Part shown: piece after piece, positions 1 to 10,639 of the stretch
Numbering within the stretch: position 1 is the first letter of the stretch
Layout of the letters: every line of letters begins with the position of its first letter
From: Arion vulgaris
Lineage: Eukaryota > Mollusca > Gastropoda > Stylommatophora > Arionidae
Length of the DNA: 64,000 bases
Direction: 5' to 3'
NCBI GenBank assembly: GCA_020796225.1
Contig: CM036755.1
Location: 58,299,152-58,363,151 of the forward strand
Translations under genes and position numbers: made by a program
Notes under the pieces: model-generated
What the model was told of the DNA's origin: nothing
The model's database searches: none
The model's input: the letters and a program-made list of their open reading frames with translations, nothing else

Positions 1-955
1 GTCTATATTCTTATAAGTTGACTGAAGGCGTCTATGTTCTTATAAGTTAGCTGAAGGCGTCTATGTTCTTATAAGTTAGCTGAAAGCGTCTATGTTCTTA
101 TAAGTTGACTGAAGGCGTCTATGTTCTTATAAGTTGACTGAAGGCATCTATGTTCTTATAAGTTGACTGAAGGTGTCTATGTTCTTATAAGTTAGCTGAA
201 GGCGTCTATGTTCTTATAAGTTGGCAGAAGGCGTCTATGTTCTTATAAGTTGACTGAAGGCATCTATGTTCTTATAAGTTAGCTGAAGGTGTCTATGTTC
301 TTATAAGTTGACTGAAGGCGTCTATGTTCTTATAAGTTGACTGAAGGCGTCTATGTTCTTATAAGTTGACTGAAGGCATCTATGTTCTTATAAGTTGACT
401 GAAGGTGTCTATGTTCTTATAAGTTGGCTGAAGGCGTCTATGTTCTTATAAGTTGACTGAAGGCGTCTATGTTCTTATAAGTTGACTGAAGGTGTCTATG
501 TTCTTATAAGTTGACTGAAGGCATCTATGTTCTTATAAGTTGGCTGAAAGCGTCTATGTTCTTATGAAGTATGTCTTATAAGTTGCAGAAGGCGTCTATG
601 TTCTTATAAGTTAGCTGAAGGCGTCTATGTTCTTATAAGTTGACTGAAGGTGTCTATGTTCTTATAAGTTGACTGAAGGCATCTATGTTCTTATAAGTTG
701 GCTGAAAGCGTCTATGTTCTTATAAGTTGGCAGAAGGCGTCTATGTTCTTATAAGTTAGCTGAAGGTGTCTATGTTCTTATAAGTTGACTGAAGGTGTCT
801 ATGTTCTTATAAGTTGACTGAAGGCGTCTATGTTCTTATAAGTTGGCTGAAAGCGTCTATGTTCTTATAAGTTGACTGAAGGTGTCTATGTTCTTATAAG
901 TTGACTGAAGGCGTCTATGTTTTTATAAGTTGGCAGAAGGCGTCTATGTTCTTAT
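1..955. repeat. 29-bp minisatellite, about 33 copies
   Basis: Head-to-tail units of 29 bp beginning GTCTATGTTCTTATAAG, seen directly. Each contains the 8-bp palindrome CTTATAAG. Units differ mainly at two places (GTTGACTG, GTTAGCTG, GTTGGCTG or GTTGGCAG; GGCG, GGTG or AGCG). One irregular junction lies near 558-590. The array starts before the window and ends abruptly at 955. There is no spacer between units, so it is not a CRISPR array. Confidence 0.97.
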
Positions 956-1172
956 CGAAAGAAAAAAATATACATAAAATAGAGAGTGGACCATTCTATT
1001 TTCCGCATACTTGAAATGTGAAGTAATAGGCACTTCATACACAACGCTCTGCTCAGACTACGGGACACTTTCGTTTAAATTACAAGTCGGTTTGAAGATC
1101 TGTCGCTTCCAATGATTCAGAAATAATGATATTGATAATAAAACATGGAAGTCCTGTAGTTTAATGTCAAAT

Positions 1173-1329
1173 CAATACTGTAATACTGATCAGAGAATTG
1201 AGGGATACAAACAATATTGTAATACTGATCAGAGAATTGAGGGATACAAACAATATTGTAATACTGATCAGAGAATTGAGGGATACAAATAAATACTGTA
1301 ATACTGATCAGAGAATTGAGGGATATAAT
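1173..1329. repeat. 39-bp tandem repeat, 4 copies
   Basis: Four near-identical 39-bp units starting at 1173, 1212, 1251 and 1291. Each contains TAATACTGATCAGAGAATTG. The last unit is slightly diverged. Short open frames across it are artefacts of the repeat. Confidence 0.95.
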
Positions 1330-1393
1330 CAAACTATAATACAAATAATACAAAATCAAATTGTTACGGTAGATTGCGAATAGTTTGTACGTT

Positions 1394-1627
1394 ATGACAA
1401 AACAAGGCAGAACGTTGAAGTCAGACTTAATATGGATGGACAGTTTAGGGAAGGCAGTGAAGGAATCAAAGAAGATAATGGGATCAAAGGACGACATGAT
1501 TCAAGATTGTATGACAAAACAAGGCAGAACATTGAAGTGAGACTTAATATGAGAGGACAGTTTAATGAAGACAGTGAAGGAATCAAAGAAGATAATGGGA
1601 TCAAAGAGAGACATGATTCTAGATTAT
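1394..1627. repeat. 117-bp direct duplication
   Basis: Two copies of a 117-bp unit start at 1394 and 1511; both begin ATGACAAAACAAGGCAGAAC. The period is three times the 39-bp period of the array just upstream, although the sequences do not look alike. A 67-codon frame is open across it, which I regard as chance. Confidence 0.9.
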
Positions 1628-1862
1628 ATGGCTAAAACCACTACATAAATTAATGTGAACATATTTTAAACGAACTGTGCAAATAGATTGGAAAAAAAAC
1701 CACAAGAAAAAGATAATTTTAAATACTTCCTTCCGTACTTTCGTTCGCTTGAAATATTGTCTATATATTCAATGCAGTGCCGGATTAGGCTAGCGCGGGG
1801 CCCGTAGCAAATTTTAGCGCGGGGCCCTAGGTTTTGTATGATAATAAAATAAAACACAACTT

Positions 1863-2346
1863 TTACAAACAAACTTGTCTCGATTTAATGTGAGCAAATT
1901 TAGAGATAATAATAGACAAATCAATTTCTCTAAGTAAATTACATTCAATGTTCCTTAAGGTGAGATTATTTAGACGATCTTGTCCCATCATGTTTCTTAA
2001 CTCACTTTTTATACACTTTAATGTTGAAAAAGAACGTTCTCCGCTGCAGTTAGTAATCATTAAAGACAAATAAATTCGTTAGACTATTTCTACATTTGGG
2101 AAACACGATTCTAATGAATTTCCCATTATACGTTTTAAAAAATTGCAGTTCAAGAGCCTCATGCTTTTCGTTGCTAATAGCAGCAGCTACATTAATTTTA
2201 AGAAGTTCAGTGAACTGCATAAGTTCGTCGCCTAGGCTTTCTTCCAAATCCTCTTGGTAAGAGCTGACAATATTTGGAGTTCTTTTCAAGATCTCTTCTG
2301 CTGTAATAGATTTTAACTGCCGGAGTATTCCAAATACACCAGTCAC
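1863..2346 (-). pseudogene. hAT transposase C-terminal region with hATC dimerisation domain, frameshifted
   Basis: Read on the minus strand, 2346-2050 gives a helical stretch (GILRQLKSITAEEILKRTPN) and 2069-1863 gives NCSGERSFSTLKCIKSELRN, the hallmark start of the hATC dimerisation domain in ZMYM/TTF-type hAT transposases. The two pieces overlap in different frames near 2050-2070, so a frameshift separates them. The central catalytic region is missing. The product would not be active. Family assignment comes from the hATC motif and the element's 8-bp TSD. Confidence 0.85.
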
Positions 2347-2574
2347 TCTATGGTACAGCCTAAATCAATAACTTTGCAAACAAAACAGAACAGTTGTCCT
2401 TTAGTTTCTGTATAACACAATCAATCTCTCACGTGAGTTTTGTTTGTTGGTGTATGTGTGTATGTGAAAACGACTTTCGACAAAATCGTGGATTGTTTTC
2501 TTTATCGTACGTTTTTTTTGGGTTTTTTTAAGACATGAAATCACTGTTCATATGTTGCACTTCGCTACTTTCTT

Positions 2575-2928
2575 TCACAATCCAATAATCTCGATTGAAG
2601 TTGTTTGGCCATTCACCAAATCGTTGGAGTACATTTTACTTTCGTTGTGTTTTTGATTTGTAGATGATGTTGCTACATTAGAAGCATGTGCTGTGCTTTC
2701 TGCCTCTCTTTGGCTTGAAGATGATATGGCTAAAATGGGAGAACTTGCTGTACATTCGATTTCAGTTTGTCTTGTGAAAAATGTTGCTAAATCGTGAAGA
2801 GTTGCTGATCTTAATGGTAGTATTGGTAATGATGATTCTTCTATAGCACTTCCTTTATCTACTACACAGTTGGACACGTCTTCTGTATTTTCTGCTTCGA
2901 TTTCGTTGGATTCAGCACCATCACACAC
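2575..2928 (-). pseudogene. hAT transposase N-terminal fragment
   Basis: The minus-strand frame encodes an acidic, serine-rich N-terminal stretch (MCDGAESNEIEAENTEDV...). It closely matches the stretch at 35086-35400 in the second hAT copy. It has no recognisable catalytic residue. ZMYM/TTF-type hAT proteins commonly start with such a low-complexity leader before the TTF zinc finger, which is deleted here. The 117-codon frame then runs out in non-coding sequence. Confidence 0.6.
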
Positions 2929-3083
2929 GACATTTAAAAATTCAGACAGCTTGCGTGTTTTTGATATAACATCTGGTTATTTTTTCCATTTTCATCTGTC
3001 ACATAGGCGCGGGCCCCCTAGAAGCGCGGGGCCCGTAGCATTTGCTACTTCTGCTACTAGGCTAATCTGGCGCTGATTCAATG

Positions 3084-3400
3084 TTGTCTCTTGTATGAAC
3101 TTCACTGTCTTTTGTAGCTCAAACAGAGGTCCGTGTAGTTTTCTGTCGAGTGTTGTTTTGTTAGGCCAGTGAGTTTGCCTCAGTGTGTCATATTCGGGGC
3201 AGTCTTGAAGTATGTGCCCTGCAATCTGTTGCTCCTGTCCACATGTACACATGTCTGAATTGCCAATCTTGAATTTTGTATACATGTGGCAGCGGAGTCG
3301 ATTGTGTCCTGTTCTAAGGCGCAGAATGACAACTTGTTCCAATCTGTTCATATTATAGTAATCGTTTTGTGTTGGTATTTGTGGCTTTCTGCCATAATTC
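3084..3400 (-). pseudogene. J-family (jockey-like) retrotransposon ORF2 C-terminus, 5' truncated
   Basis: Minus-strand translation gives NMNRLEQVVILRLRTGHNRL, then a cysteine/histidine cluster (MCTCGQ...AGHILQDCP). This is the zinc-knuckle tail that follows RNase H in jockey/I-type ORF2 proteins. It ends FIQETTLN at the hAT insertion; across the 8-bp duplication the next codons are ATA TAG, so the original stop lay two codons downstream of the break. The frame is closed upstream of about 3400, consistent with 5' truncation. No catalytic residues are present. Confidence 0.75.
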
Positions 3401-4440
3401 TAAATGACATGATAAGTTAGCTTACGACAACAATGTAGGGTAAATTATTAGATGGCACGTAAAGACGGCAAGGCAGGGCCGTGCGGTATATTTTCTTATC
3501 ATTATGCAAGTCGTCGAAATTACGCCTCTTATATGTTTTATCTTTAAAATAGCTTATGATATTTCGCTGCTTATACCGTCCCCTTTACGAATCCGCCTGA
3601 TGCGGCCGCATCTCTGTATCATAGCACGACACGGTCCCCGCAGCAAGGATAAACAATAAGCATGTAGTATAATAATCAATTCTAGGTCTTATGGCTAAGA
3701 TCAAAGTGTAGTACCTACTTGGAGTTAGGAGACTTCATTCAACGTCAAAATAGCAAAATAAAATCACTTAAACTCTGACTCGAGTGCTCTCATTCGAAAT
3801 AGTGATGACTTTCGGAGTTTTGGATGTTTTCATGTTCACTAGTACTAGATCCATCCGTTGTTGCACTTCCGAGGAGGTCCCAATAAAAAAAGCAACTTGA
3901 TTGCGACCAAAGGGTGGAAGTGTAAAAAAAAAACCGCTAAATGACGCAATAACACATTTTAAGAAACTCAGAGCAGCTGCCGTTCGAAGAAATGACGACG
4001 CTCAGAATTTACACGTTCGATAGTACTGGGTCCACTCGGTGTGGCACTTCCTGGTAAAGCCCCCAATATAATATTATAAAAGACAAAATAAGACAGCAGG
4101 GTTCTCATATCAATAAATATACGAGAGTGTGTGTCCCTGAAGTTTGCACCAGGAAGTGCTTCATCTATTGGGTCCCTACATGATTAAAGTCAAGTTTTCA
4201 AGTCAACAAAAGTGAAGCTACGTGAATATAGGCCATAGTGTCAGCTAATAAACTTCAATAAATAGTGGCTAGAAACTGTGCTCGTTGGATTCATGTTCCA
4301 AGTACATCATAATAATTACATATCTACATCAGTTATCTATCACCTTTGTTTTGTTCAGAAATTTATAAAATGTTATTCTTATATTAATACCTTAAAAAAA
4401 ATCATTATTATCATTTAAATAGAAGCAAGACAGAAAGAGA
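3401..4440. other. Unassigned spacer with three copies of a short diverged motif
   Basis: I recognise no gene. Two direct copies of a roughly 55-bp segment (about 3833-3890 and 4014-4070, sharing GTACT, GGTCCA and GCACTTCC blocks) and one inverted partial copy (4148-4175, CCAGGAAGTGCTTC) suggest a short dispersed repeat. The rest is unique AT-rich DNA. Confidence 0.4.
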
Positions 4441-4800
4441 AAACAGCGAGAAATTATTTGAGAAAATATGACAAGATAGCAATGTAAAACGAAAGAATCA
4501 TTATAGGAAATGGAATGGTATGGCTAAATAAATATGAGAAAATTTACGTATTTTGGACAAGTGGAAAGACATGCATTTTTGGGAAGGAACATTACGGAAA
4601 AAGAAATCCATGCAAAGAGGAAAAGAGAAAGAAAGCGGAGATGAAGTTAGGATAGGACTAATGAAATATACATGACGACAGCAGAGGCTAGACATATGGT
4701 CTATGAGAGAAGGAGAAATTATGAAGGACTGTTATGGTGGAGAATTTCTGCTCAAAACAAGCTATTTGATGACGATAATGAAGGTGCTAAGACAGCAAAG
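4441..4800 (+). pseudogene. nLTR-A RT C-terminal remnant, heavily degraded
   Basis: In frame pieces the plus strand matches the tail of the nLTR-A family. 4672-4770 encodes MTTAEARHMVYERRRNYEGL, homologous to MTSSEAGHLSYERE in the 26.9-kb copy. It is followed by the family's 3' end (AACAAGCTATTTGATGACGA). Upstream, GGACAAGTGGAAAGACATG corresponds to the FGHIKRH segment but is out of frame. It is a dead 5'-truncated non-LTR copy. Confidence 0.65.
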
Positions 4801-5191
4801 AAAACATTGAGGGCAGTTTTTAAATGGCATAGCAAGACAGTTAGGGTAATCAATAAGAAAGCATATTAAATGGAATACACCGACAGCTAGAGAAATCGAT
4901 GAACGATTCAAATAAGAAAAGAAAAAGTAGCGAGGTGAAGAGTTTAGATGTCACGCAAGATCACCAGGGAACACATAGCGTGACAGCTACAGACAACAAT
5001 GAGGAAACGTTTTTTATGACATTACAAAATATTTAGGAAAAACAATGAAGAATGTATTAGATGAAAAGCAATACAACTAAAGAAAATAACGAAGGAATAG
5101 TATAGATGCAGGACGTTATGGACACAGCAGTAGCAGCAGCAACGGTAACAGTTGTGCAGTATAAAAGGCGAGAACAGGAAGTTTTTGTAAG

Positions 5192-5345
5192 AACCCCAGA
5201 GGAAGCAACGGAAGCCAAAGAATATGATCAATAAATAAACAGTGTACAAGTATTAAGAGCTTCCGAAAAAACAAATGGACATACACAGAATTCGAACCAC
5301 ATACCCACTATTTCTTACGACACTCATTGTCTAGAAATATAAAAG
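5192..5345 (-). mobile_element. SINE-3 copy (tRNA-like head)
   Basis: On the minus strand this copy shows a B-box-like GTGGTTCGAATTC, then a tail with TGATCATATTCTTTGGC. It aligns with the copies at 30395-30535, 31100-31525 and 53305-53500. The A-box region (ACGACACTCATTGTCTAG on plus) is single copy. It is cited below as an unexpanded reference for the 31.2-kb array. Confidence 0.6.
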
Positions 5346-5479
5346 CAACACTACAAACAAAACTGGTGCAAACATCACAGAATATAAAAGATTAACGATG
5401 AGGGTCATATGACACGGCTGAAGTATTTGGTATATAATGTTGAGTAGAGCTCCAAAAATACTGCCGGTTTGAATCCTTC

Positions 5480-5705
5480 CATCCTTCCATTCAGTTATCT
5501 GTTATATGAGGACTATTATCATAGCACTCCGGACACGCCCATAGGTGCTCAAGAAATTCAGCAGCGTCCAGTGGGCCAAAATACCAGTTCGATGTTGATT
5601 AGTCAATCTCTGATCATATTTGGTATGTCGTTCTATGTGGGCTGCACCAATGCTTCCATCGTTCGCATGAAATATTAGAGTCTCTAATACCAAAGTGGAT
5701 AGCAC
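5480..5705 (-). pseudogene. J-family ORF2 C-terminal fragment
   Basis: Minus-strand translation gives GAAHIERHTKYDQRLTNQHR TGILAHWTLL, matching the plus-strand J copy near 55530-55620. A frameshift and small deletion follow: the expected HLWACPECYDDSPHI zinc-knuckle tail is readable only in another frame near 5500-5550. It lacks RT and RNase H, so it is a 5'-truncated dead copy. Its 3' end (CATATAACAGATAACTG) resembles the TAACTGATAA tail of the 55.7-kb copy. Confidence 0.7.
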
Positions 5706-5854
5706 TTTGCGCTATTGACCGCGTGCAGTGGAGTTTCCAGAGTTCAAGATCCGATTTGGCCAAAATTTCTTGGTGTGCATACTGTACGCTGTTGGATTAC
5801 ATGTTCCCTGAACTTTTACTTGGGGATCTAAATAAACAAGTATTTCTGTAGTCG

Positions 5855-5945
5855 GAGTAAAACTCTGATCAGTCGCAAAGGACACTGGCGATAAAGAAAG
5901 CACGCGTGCACGCAAAAATCAGTCAGAGGTGTCTTACTTTGCGTC
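5855..5945 (+). repeat. SINE-6 fragment
   Basis: The segment GGACACTGGCGATAAAGAAA ... CAAAAATCAGTCAGAGG has a counterpart at 8045-8110 (GGACACTGTTAATAAGGAAA ... AAAAATCGGTCAGAAG). Two diverged copies show a dispersed repeat; the family is not otherwise identified. Confidence 0.45.
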
Positions 5946-6008
5946 ATAGATCTAGTTTTTGCTCTTCATTCACCGACCCAACCTTATATACTCAGACCCA
6001 GAGATCTA

Positions 6009-7525
6009 TAGTCTGTCCATTAATTCGTGAGCACGTTTGAAATTGATTTTCTCGAAAACTACCTGTTGGATCTCAGTGATTTTTGCATGCAGCCTTAGAA
6101 TATCCATGACGCTAAAATAAAGCTAACCAGTAGTCCATAGATGCTACGGATTTTTCACATCGGCGAATTCCTTTGATCTTTTATGACAATTGCAAATACG
6201 GGGGCTCAAATTTTAGATTTTACAGTAATCCCTAGAATTTGTCCATGTCAATTCTATTCATAGGTGTATCTCCATATTAACTTGATAGGTCATTTTGCAT
6301 TATCCATTACCAAGCATGATGGTCTGTTTAGAATTGGAAGTAGATCTTTCTCCATCCAGTGCCTGAAAATATGTCCATTCATTTCTGTGTGTTAGTTCCT
6401 ACCGTCGGTACTTTTGATTGGAAAATAAGTCCAGCGTCATGGACAAGACCTTCTTCACTGCTTCCTGCATGTGTTATACGCTGGCCTTTGCTGCTTGGTA
6501 TTTTTCTTTCTGTTCACCGTCTACTGATTGCCATTCTTTAGCATTGGTGTGGTGAGCATTGACCCAGGATTCGTCCAAATATACAATATCATAGCCTTGC
6601 CTCCGCCGCTCACGGATCTGCCTCAGGTATTTACTTCAGGCAGCAATTAAATGTGGCTTTTCACAAATAATATTCCTGCCGCCTATAGTTTTTCTGAAGG
6701 TGAAGCTGGCGGCTCTTACAATCTTCCATAGATTACTTTTAGAAATGTCTATGCTGCAATCTGATTGCAGTTTTAATTTCAGTTTCCTGAGAGTAACAAG
6801 TTGATTTGTCGCAAACATTTTCAAGAGCTCCCGTCTTATGACATCTATGTCAAAGTCGTCAATTGTTCTTTTCCTTCCTTGCTTGACATTAGTGCACTTT
6901 GTGTCCTGTTTAATCCATCGGGAAAAGGATTCTCTATTCAGACCAAGCGCCAGTTGCGTTCGTTTCTCAGGGTTATGAATATCGCAATATAGATGACCTC
7001 TCTTAGATTCCCTACGGAAGTGTTGGTATAGTAAAACTGTAACCTTCTGCATTGTTATAAATGTGCACTTCAGACTCATTATGAATGTGATATCAATGTC
7101 AGTTTTGATAAGCCAACAAATATGATACAATAGCTTCATACAAATAGCGAGATACACCTATAACTATACAACGGTATCCCAATTATAACGTCATATGCTT
7201 TCCGCGTTCAAAGTCGACTCGGTTAGGTGCACGGGAATTCGTGAAATTGTTGTTTACTCACGATATTTCAATGTTACCATAATGTATTTTTAGAACAACG
7301 CGTCTGTGTACCGTAGATCTGTTACTATTGTGTACAATCCGGTGAGGTTGATTTTAATATAACCTGAAGAAGAAATATTTCAAACTACATCAAATTTTCT
7401 TGGAAAAAATATTTCTCTAGCGTCATGGATATTCTAAGGCTGCTTGCAAAAATCACTGAGATCCAACAGGTAGTTTTCGAGAAAATCAATTTCAAACGTG
7501 CTCACGAATTAATGGACAGACTATA
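6009..7525 (-). mobile_element. IS630/Tc1/mariner-type transposon with 109-bp inverted repeats, internally deleted
   Basis: The ends are nearly perfect inverted repeats of about 109 bp (6009-6118 and 7417-7525, one mismatch noticed), beginning CTATAGTCTGTCCATTAA. A TA dinucleotide flanks both ends, as expected of this superfamily. Inside is a minus-strand transposase relic that lost most of its catalytic domain. The terminus resembles that of the 23.8-26.1 kb transposon (CTATAGTTCGTTCC), so the two are sister families. Confidence 0.9.
6345..7079 (-). pseudogene. Transposase relic of the 6-kb IS630/Tc1-type element
   Basis: The minus-strand start at 7079 gives MSLKCTFITMQKVTVLLYQH and an N-terminal DNA-binding region ending in TLRKLKLKLQSDCSIDISKS, colinear with the 24.2-kb protein (about 50 percent alike by eye). 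After a break at 6636 the catalytic domain resumes: GYDIVYLDESWVNAHH, with the first catalytic D. The frame is then interrupted, and VMDNA is reached only after stops. The rest, including the glutamate block, is deleted. The protein is dead. Confidence 0.85.
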
Positions 7526-7691
7526 GTGTTTGTTTTTCATTCAATAAACGTAGTGACAATGCTACGTTGGATCCTGATCTGCTCATACTTAGTAAATATT
7601 TCTTTGGTGATCAAGTCTCCTCTTGTCAAGGTGTTTGTTCTGGTTCACAATTTAGTTCATATTATCTTTAGTTGCATCTGAGATTTATGAA

Positions 7692-7998
7692 TATAAAATG
7701 TATATATGTCAGATAAAGATTAGGATTATCGATTACTTTATCTACTCCGTGTTTAGAGAGACTAATACTATAAAATGTATATATGTCAGATCAAGATTAG
7801 GATTATCGATTACTTTATCTACTCCGTGTTTAGAGAGACGACTACTATAAAATTTATATATGTCATATCAAGATTAGGATTATCGATTACTTTATCTACT
7901 CCGTGTTTAGAGAGACGACTACTATAAAATTTATATATGTCATATCAAGATTAGGATTATCGATTGCTTTATCTACTCCGTGTTTAGAGAGATTACTA
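7692..7998. repeat. 77-bp tandem repeat, 4 copies
   Basis: Four units of about 77 bp, each containing GATTAGGATTATCGATTACT and ending near TCCGTGTTTAGAGAGA. The last two copies share the variants TTTATATATGTCATATCAAG, indicating local duplication. No coding content. Confidence 0.93.
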
Positions 7999-8004
7999 CG
8001 TGCT

Positions 8005-8170
8005 AGAGATCCATGGAACCTCTGAAGTCGGAGAAGACTCGCCTGTTTGGTGGGGGACACTGTTAATAAGGAAAGCAGGTCTTCCCGTAAAAATCGGTCA
8101 GAAGCACAATACCAGGTACCCTGACTACACCTGAATTCATAGCGGGGGAATACAGAAGAAGAAGAAGAAG
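8005..8170 (+). mobile_element. SINE-6 copy with (GAA)n tail
   Basis: It shares the GGACACTG ... AAAAATCGGTCAGAAG block with 5855-5945 and ends in ACAGAAGAAGAAGAAGAAG, the same kind of tail as SINE-1. The 5' part ACCTCTGAAGTCGGAG recurs inverted near 8424-8440. It is probably a short retroposon; no promoter boxes were recognised. Confidence 0.45.
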
Positions 8171-9184
8171 TTATTCATAGAGATCAACCTATTGGATTAC
8201 CCTAGGACTCTGGAGGTATGCAACTAAACTGAATTCAAACTGAGTTGAACTAACAGAATACTGCGTTTATATTTGATTTACACTGACTCCTACTAATAAA
8301 AAAAAAGAATGACTTTCTTTCGCCTGCTATGAAGTAAAACATAGTCAGGGCGTCTAATATGGCACATTTGACTGATTGTGGCAAGCTTTAATTATAACCA
8401 GTGTCCCTCGTCATTCAGGCCTTAATCCGACTTCAGAGGTACCCCCGCACCTACTGATGTTAAACTTATTGTTTAGTAAATTGTAAACTGTATATATGTA
8501 GCAGTATTTTTTTGTTTGTCACTGCGCACACCATTTTAGTGTATCCGTTTCACCTTTATCTGTTGTATTGCACCAAAGGATAACAGGTCATATTCTCATT
8601 GACTCAAATTTTTAACAACATGAAAACTGAAAAAAAAACACAAAGATTATTTCACTTTTGCTGCTAAAAAGCACACATATTTAATATTCTCTTCAATACC
8701 CAATCTCCAGCTGGAAGATAATTAATAAGATGTGAACTAAGAATCCATTCTGTCATGAAATAAATCTAAGTCATCTAATTGACCCCAGTCAATTCAATTA
8801 TTAACAAAATTCACTCACTCATTGCATCTCCCGTAATTTTTCTAGATTTAACTAAACTGTACTGTTTACAAAGTAACACAAGAAGTACCCGAGACAGAGG
8901 TAATACCATACAGGGTTAAGTCGGGGTAAAAGTCCTTGGTCAACAGATCAACCCTACATTCGCTTCCTTCACTAACCGTCCGTCCCTTCTATTTCGTGTC
9001 TTAGTTACCAGACGTCCATTTTCTTTTCTCTTTGTTTTACCGTCGTGCACGTTGGTGCGCATTGTTTGGAATAAATTATGCAGCGGCTGTGATTATTCTG
9101 TCACACATATATACGTACATACATGCTTGCTGTTTGTTCCTCTCTGCTTCTTGTAAAACATAGGGCCTCAATAGTTGTCATTTA
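8171..9184. other. Unassigned AT-rich spacer
   Basis: No convincing coding region or repeat, apart from the short inverted match to 8013-8028 at about 8424-8440. Confidence 0.4.
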
Positions 9185-9335
9185 GCTTTCTCGGTCTGCG
9201 ACCTTTTTCTTGATAGTTACCCTGGATAATTCAGCCTCCTTCAGTTTCTCAAGAAGACTCCGTCTCCATGTCTGCGTGAGGCGTCCCCTTCCATTTTCGC
9301 TTCCCTTGCGGGTTCCAACTCAAGTGTCTTCTGCG
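9185..9335 (-). pseudogene. nLTR-B RT C-terminal fragment
   Basis: Minus-strand reading gives WNPQGKRKW, then after a one-base shift GRGRLTQTWRRSLLEKLKEA and VTIKKKVADRES. This is the conserved tail of RTE/CR1-type RTs (WNPQGKRKRGRP.xTWRR...A.DR). The copy is truncated to the last ~50 residues and frameshifted. Confidence 0.65.
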
Positions 9336-9908
9336 AAATCAACTTATAATCTTTTATTTAGTTGCCTCGGTCGAATAAAGATCGTCAGGGTATCAGGTGT
9401 CTTTCTCTTTCACTCCGTCTTTCTTTCACACGCACATACAAACACGCATGCTTGCACACGCAACACGCACACATATATTATTAATGTTATCACTATCATT
9501 ATAATATTTCTTTCATTCCGCTCCACGATGCATATGGTTTGCAAGCAATTTATCCATACCACACTATCTTGGGTAACTCGTTCAATCTTTTCTATTAAAA
9601 AGAATATATATCTCGCATAACTCAGCAAAGTTCGTTTCAGTATTTCATTTAGGATTCATTGTATTTGTATGTGTCCTGAAGAAGACTTATAGTCGATACG
9701 TTTCTATTTTCGTTAGCTTTATTATTTTATTATTCATGCTTGCTTGCTTATGTGATACCATACATAAGTGTCCTTGTCCTGAAACGCTAATTTATTACGT
9801 ATCACCGCTGCATCCCTCGGTTTTCTCCAGATCTGATCTGATCCGCTCTGACCAGATCTGATTTGTAGGTTTCCGCATATCACTTTCAGGGTATCCACAA
9901 AAATTTGC
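9336..9908. other. Low-complexity spacer with a Penelope-terminal-like motif
   Basis: A CA/TA-rich stretch at 9425-9510, then CCTGAAGAAGACTTATAGTC GATACG at about 9672-9698. It resembles the GAAGAAG...GTCGAAACG motif near the ends of Penelope-like elements. No coding region is seen. Confidence 0.35.
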
Positions 9909-10067
9909 TTTAGATAAGTTGATTCTACTCATTATTTCTGTATTACATTTACTATCAAATGTTTAGATAAGTTGATTCTACTCATTATTTCTGTATTACA
10001 TTTACTATCAAATGTTTAGATAAGTTGATTCTACTCATTATTTCTGTATTACATTTACTATCAAATG
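9909..10067. repeat. 53-bp tandem repeat, 3 copies
   Basis: Three identical or nearly identical 53-bp units, each beginning TTTAGATAAGTTGATTCTAC. The array lies about 75 bp upstream of the nLTR-G fragment. Confidence 0.95.
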
Positions 10068-10139
10068 TTGTGGTTATAAAAATTGTATTTGAAGTGCTCT
10101 CTTCGTTTTAGAACTGTGTCCTTTAATCTAATGAAATAT

Positions 10140-10430
10140 TTGTGACGTGAAGACATCGGGAATAAAGTGAGTACAACATCAGTACTGAACTTCATCAAGA
10201 AACAACAAATTAAATGGTTAGGCCACATAAGCAGATTACCAACAGACAGTGCCCCTCAAAGAGTGATGTTGCTCCGATTCAATGGATACAAAGCAAAAGG
10301 CCGGCCACGTAAAAGGTGGAGCTCAGAGATAACAGAAGCGACGAAAGACACTTTATGAAGCGCACCCTAAGGCTCGTTCTAGAAATCTATTTTTATCCTT
10401 ACGCTGTTAGACAAACCAGGATTTGAGGGG
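10140..10430 (+). pseudogene. nLTR-G RT C-terminal fragment
   Basis: Plus-strand translation gives STTSVLNFIKKQQIKWLGHI SRLPTDSAPQRVMLLRF and KGRPRKRWSSEITEATKD. These are the post-thumb WLGH motif and the GRPRKRW basic tail of RTE-type non-LTR ORF2. A frameshift follows near 10355; the family end (RNLFLS, then the C-rich 3' segment) is readable in another frame to about 10430. RT palm and endonuclease are absent, so it is 5'-truncated. Confidence 0.8.
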
Positions 10431-10639
10431 GAAAAAATATTTCTGAGCTGAAATCTTTTAATAAATTTCAATTTAACCTTTCTCTAACATACTTAACATT
10501 TTAATGTGACAAGCAGTTCTCACTCCATTGTCTACGGAGGTTATTTATCATTTCATTTCCTAATTATCAAGTTTGTGCTTTGGGTCATCACATTGTCCGC
10601 TCTTCCCTTAATAGTTTAATGTAGAGAGCTGCACTGGGA

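Larger units (their letters stand above)
1775..3075 (-). mobile_element. hAT-superfamily DNA transposon, internally deleted, with 8-bp TSD
   Basis: The ends are terminal inverted repeats: CAGTGCCGGATTAGGCTAG at 1775 and its imperfect complement ending at 3075. The flanking octamer ATTCAATG occurs at 1767-1774 and 3076-3083, a perfect 8-bp target-site duplication as expected of hAT. GC-rich subterminal blocks (GCGCGGGGCCC) lie inside both ends. At 1301 bp it is far shorter than an autonomous hAT; only the first and last parts of the transposase remain. It inserted at the stop codon of a J-type retrotransposon fragment. A related copy lies at 34939-36139. Confidence 0.93.

Noticed and set aside
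1..955. 29-bp regular repeats that could suggest a CRISPR array
   Set aside because: Units are directly abutting with no unique spacers, and the context is eukaryotic.
9210..9620. 136-codon plus-strand frame
   Set aside because: It overlaps a minus-strand RT tail and a CA/TA-rich stretch; no domain.
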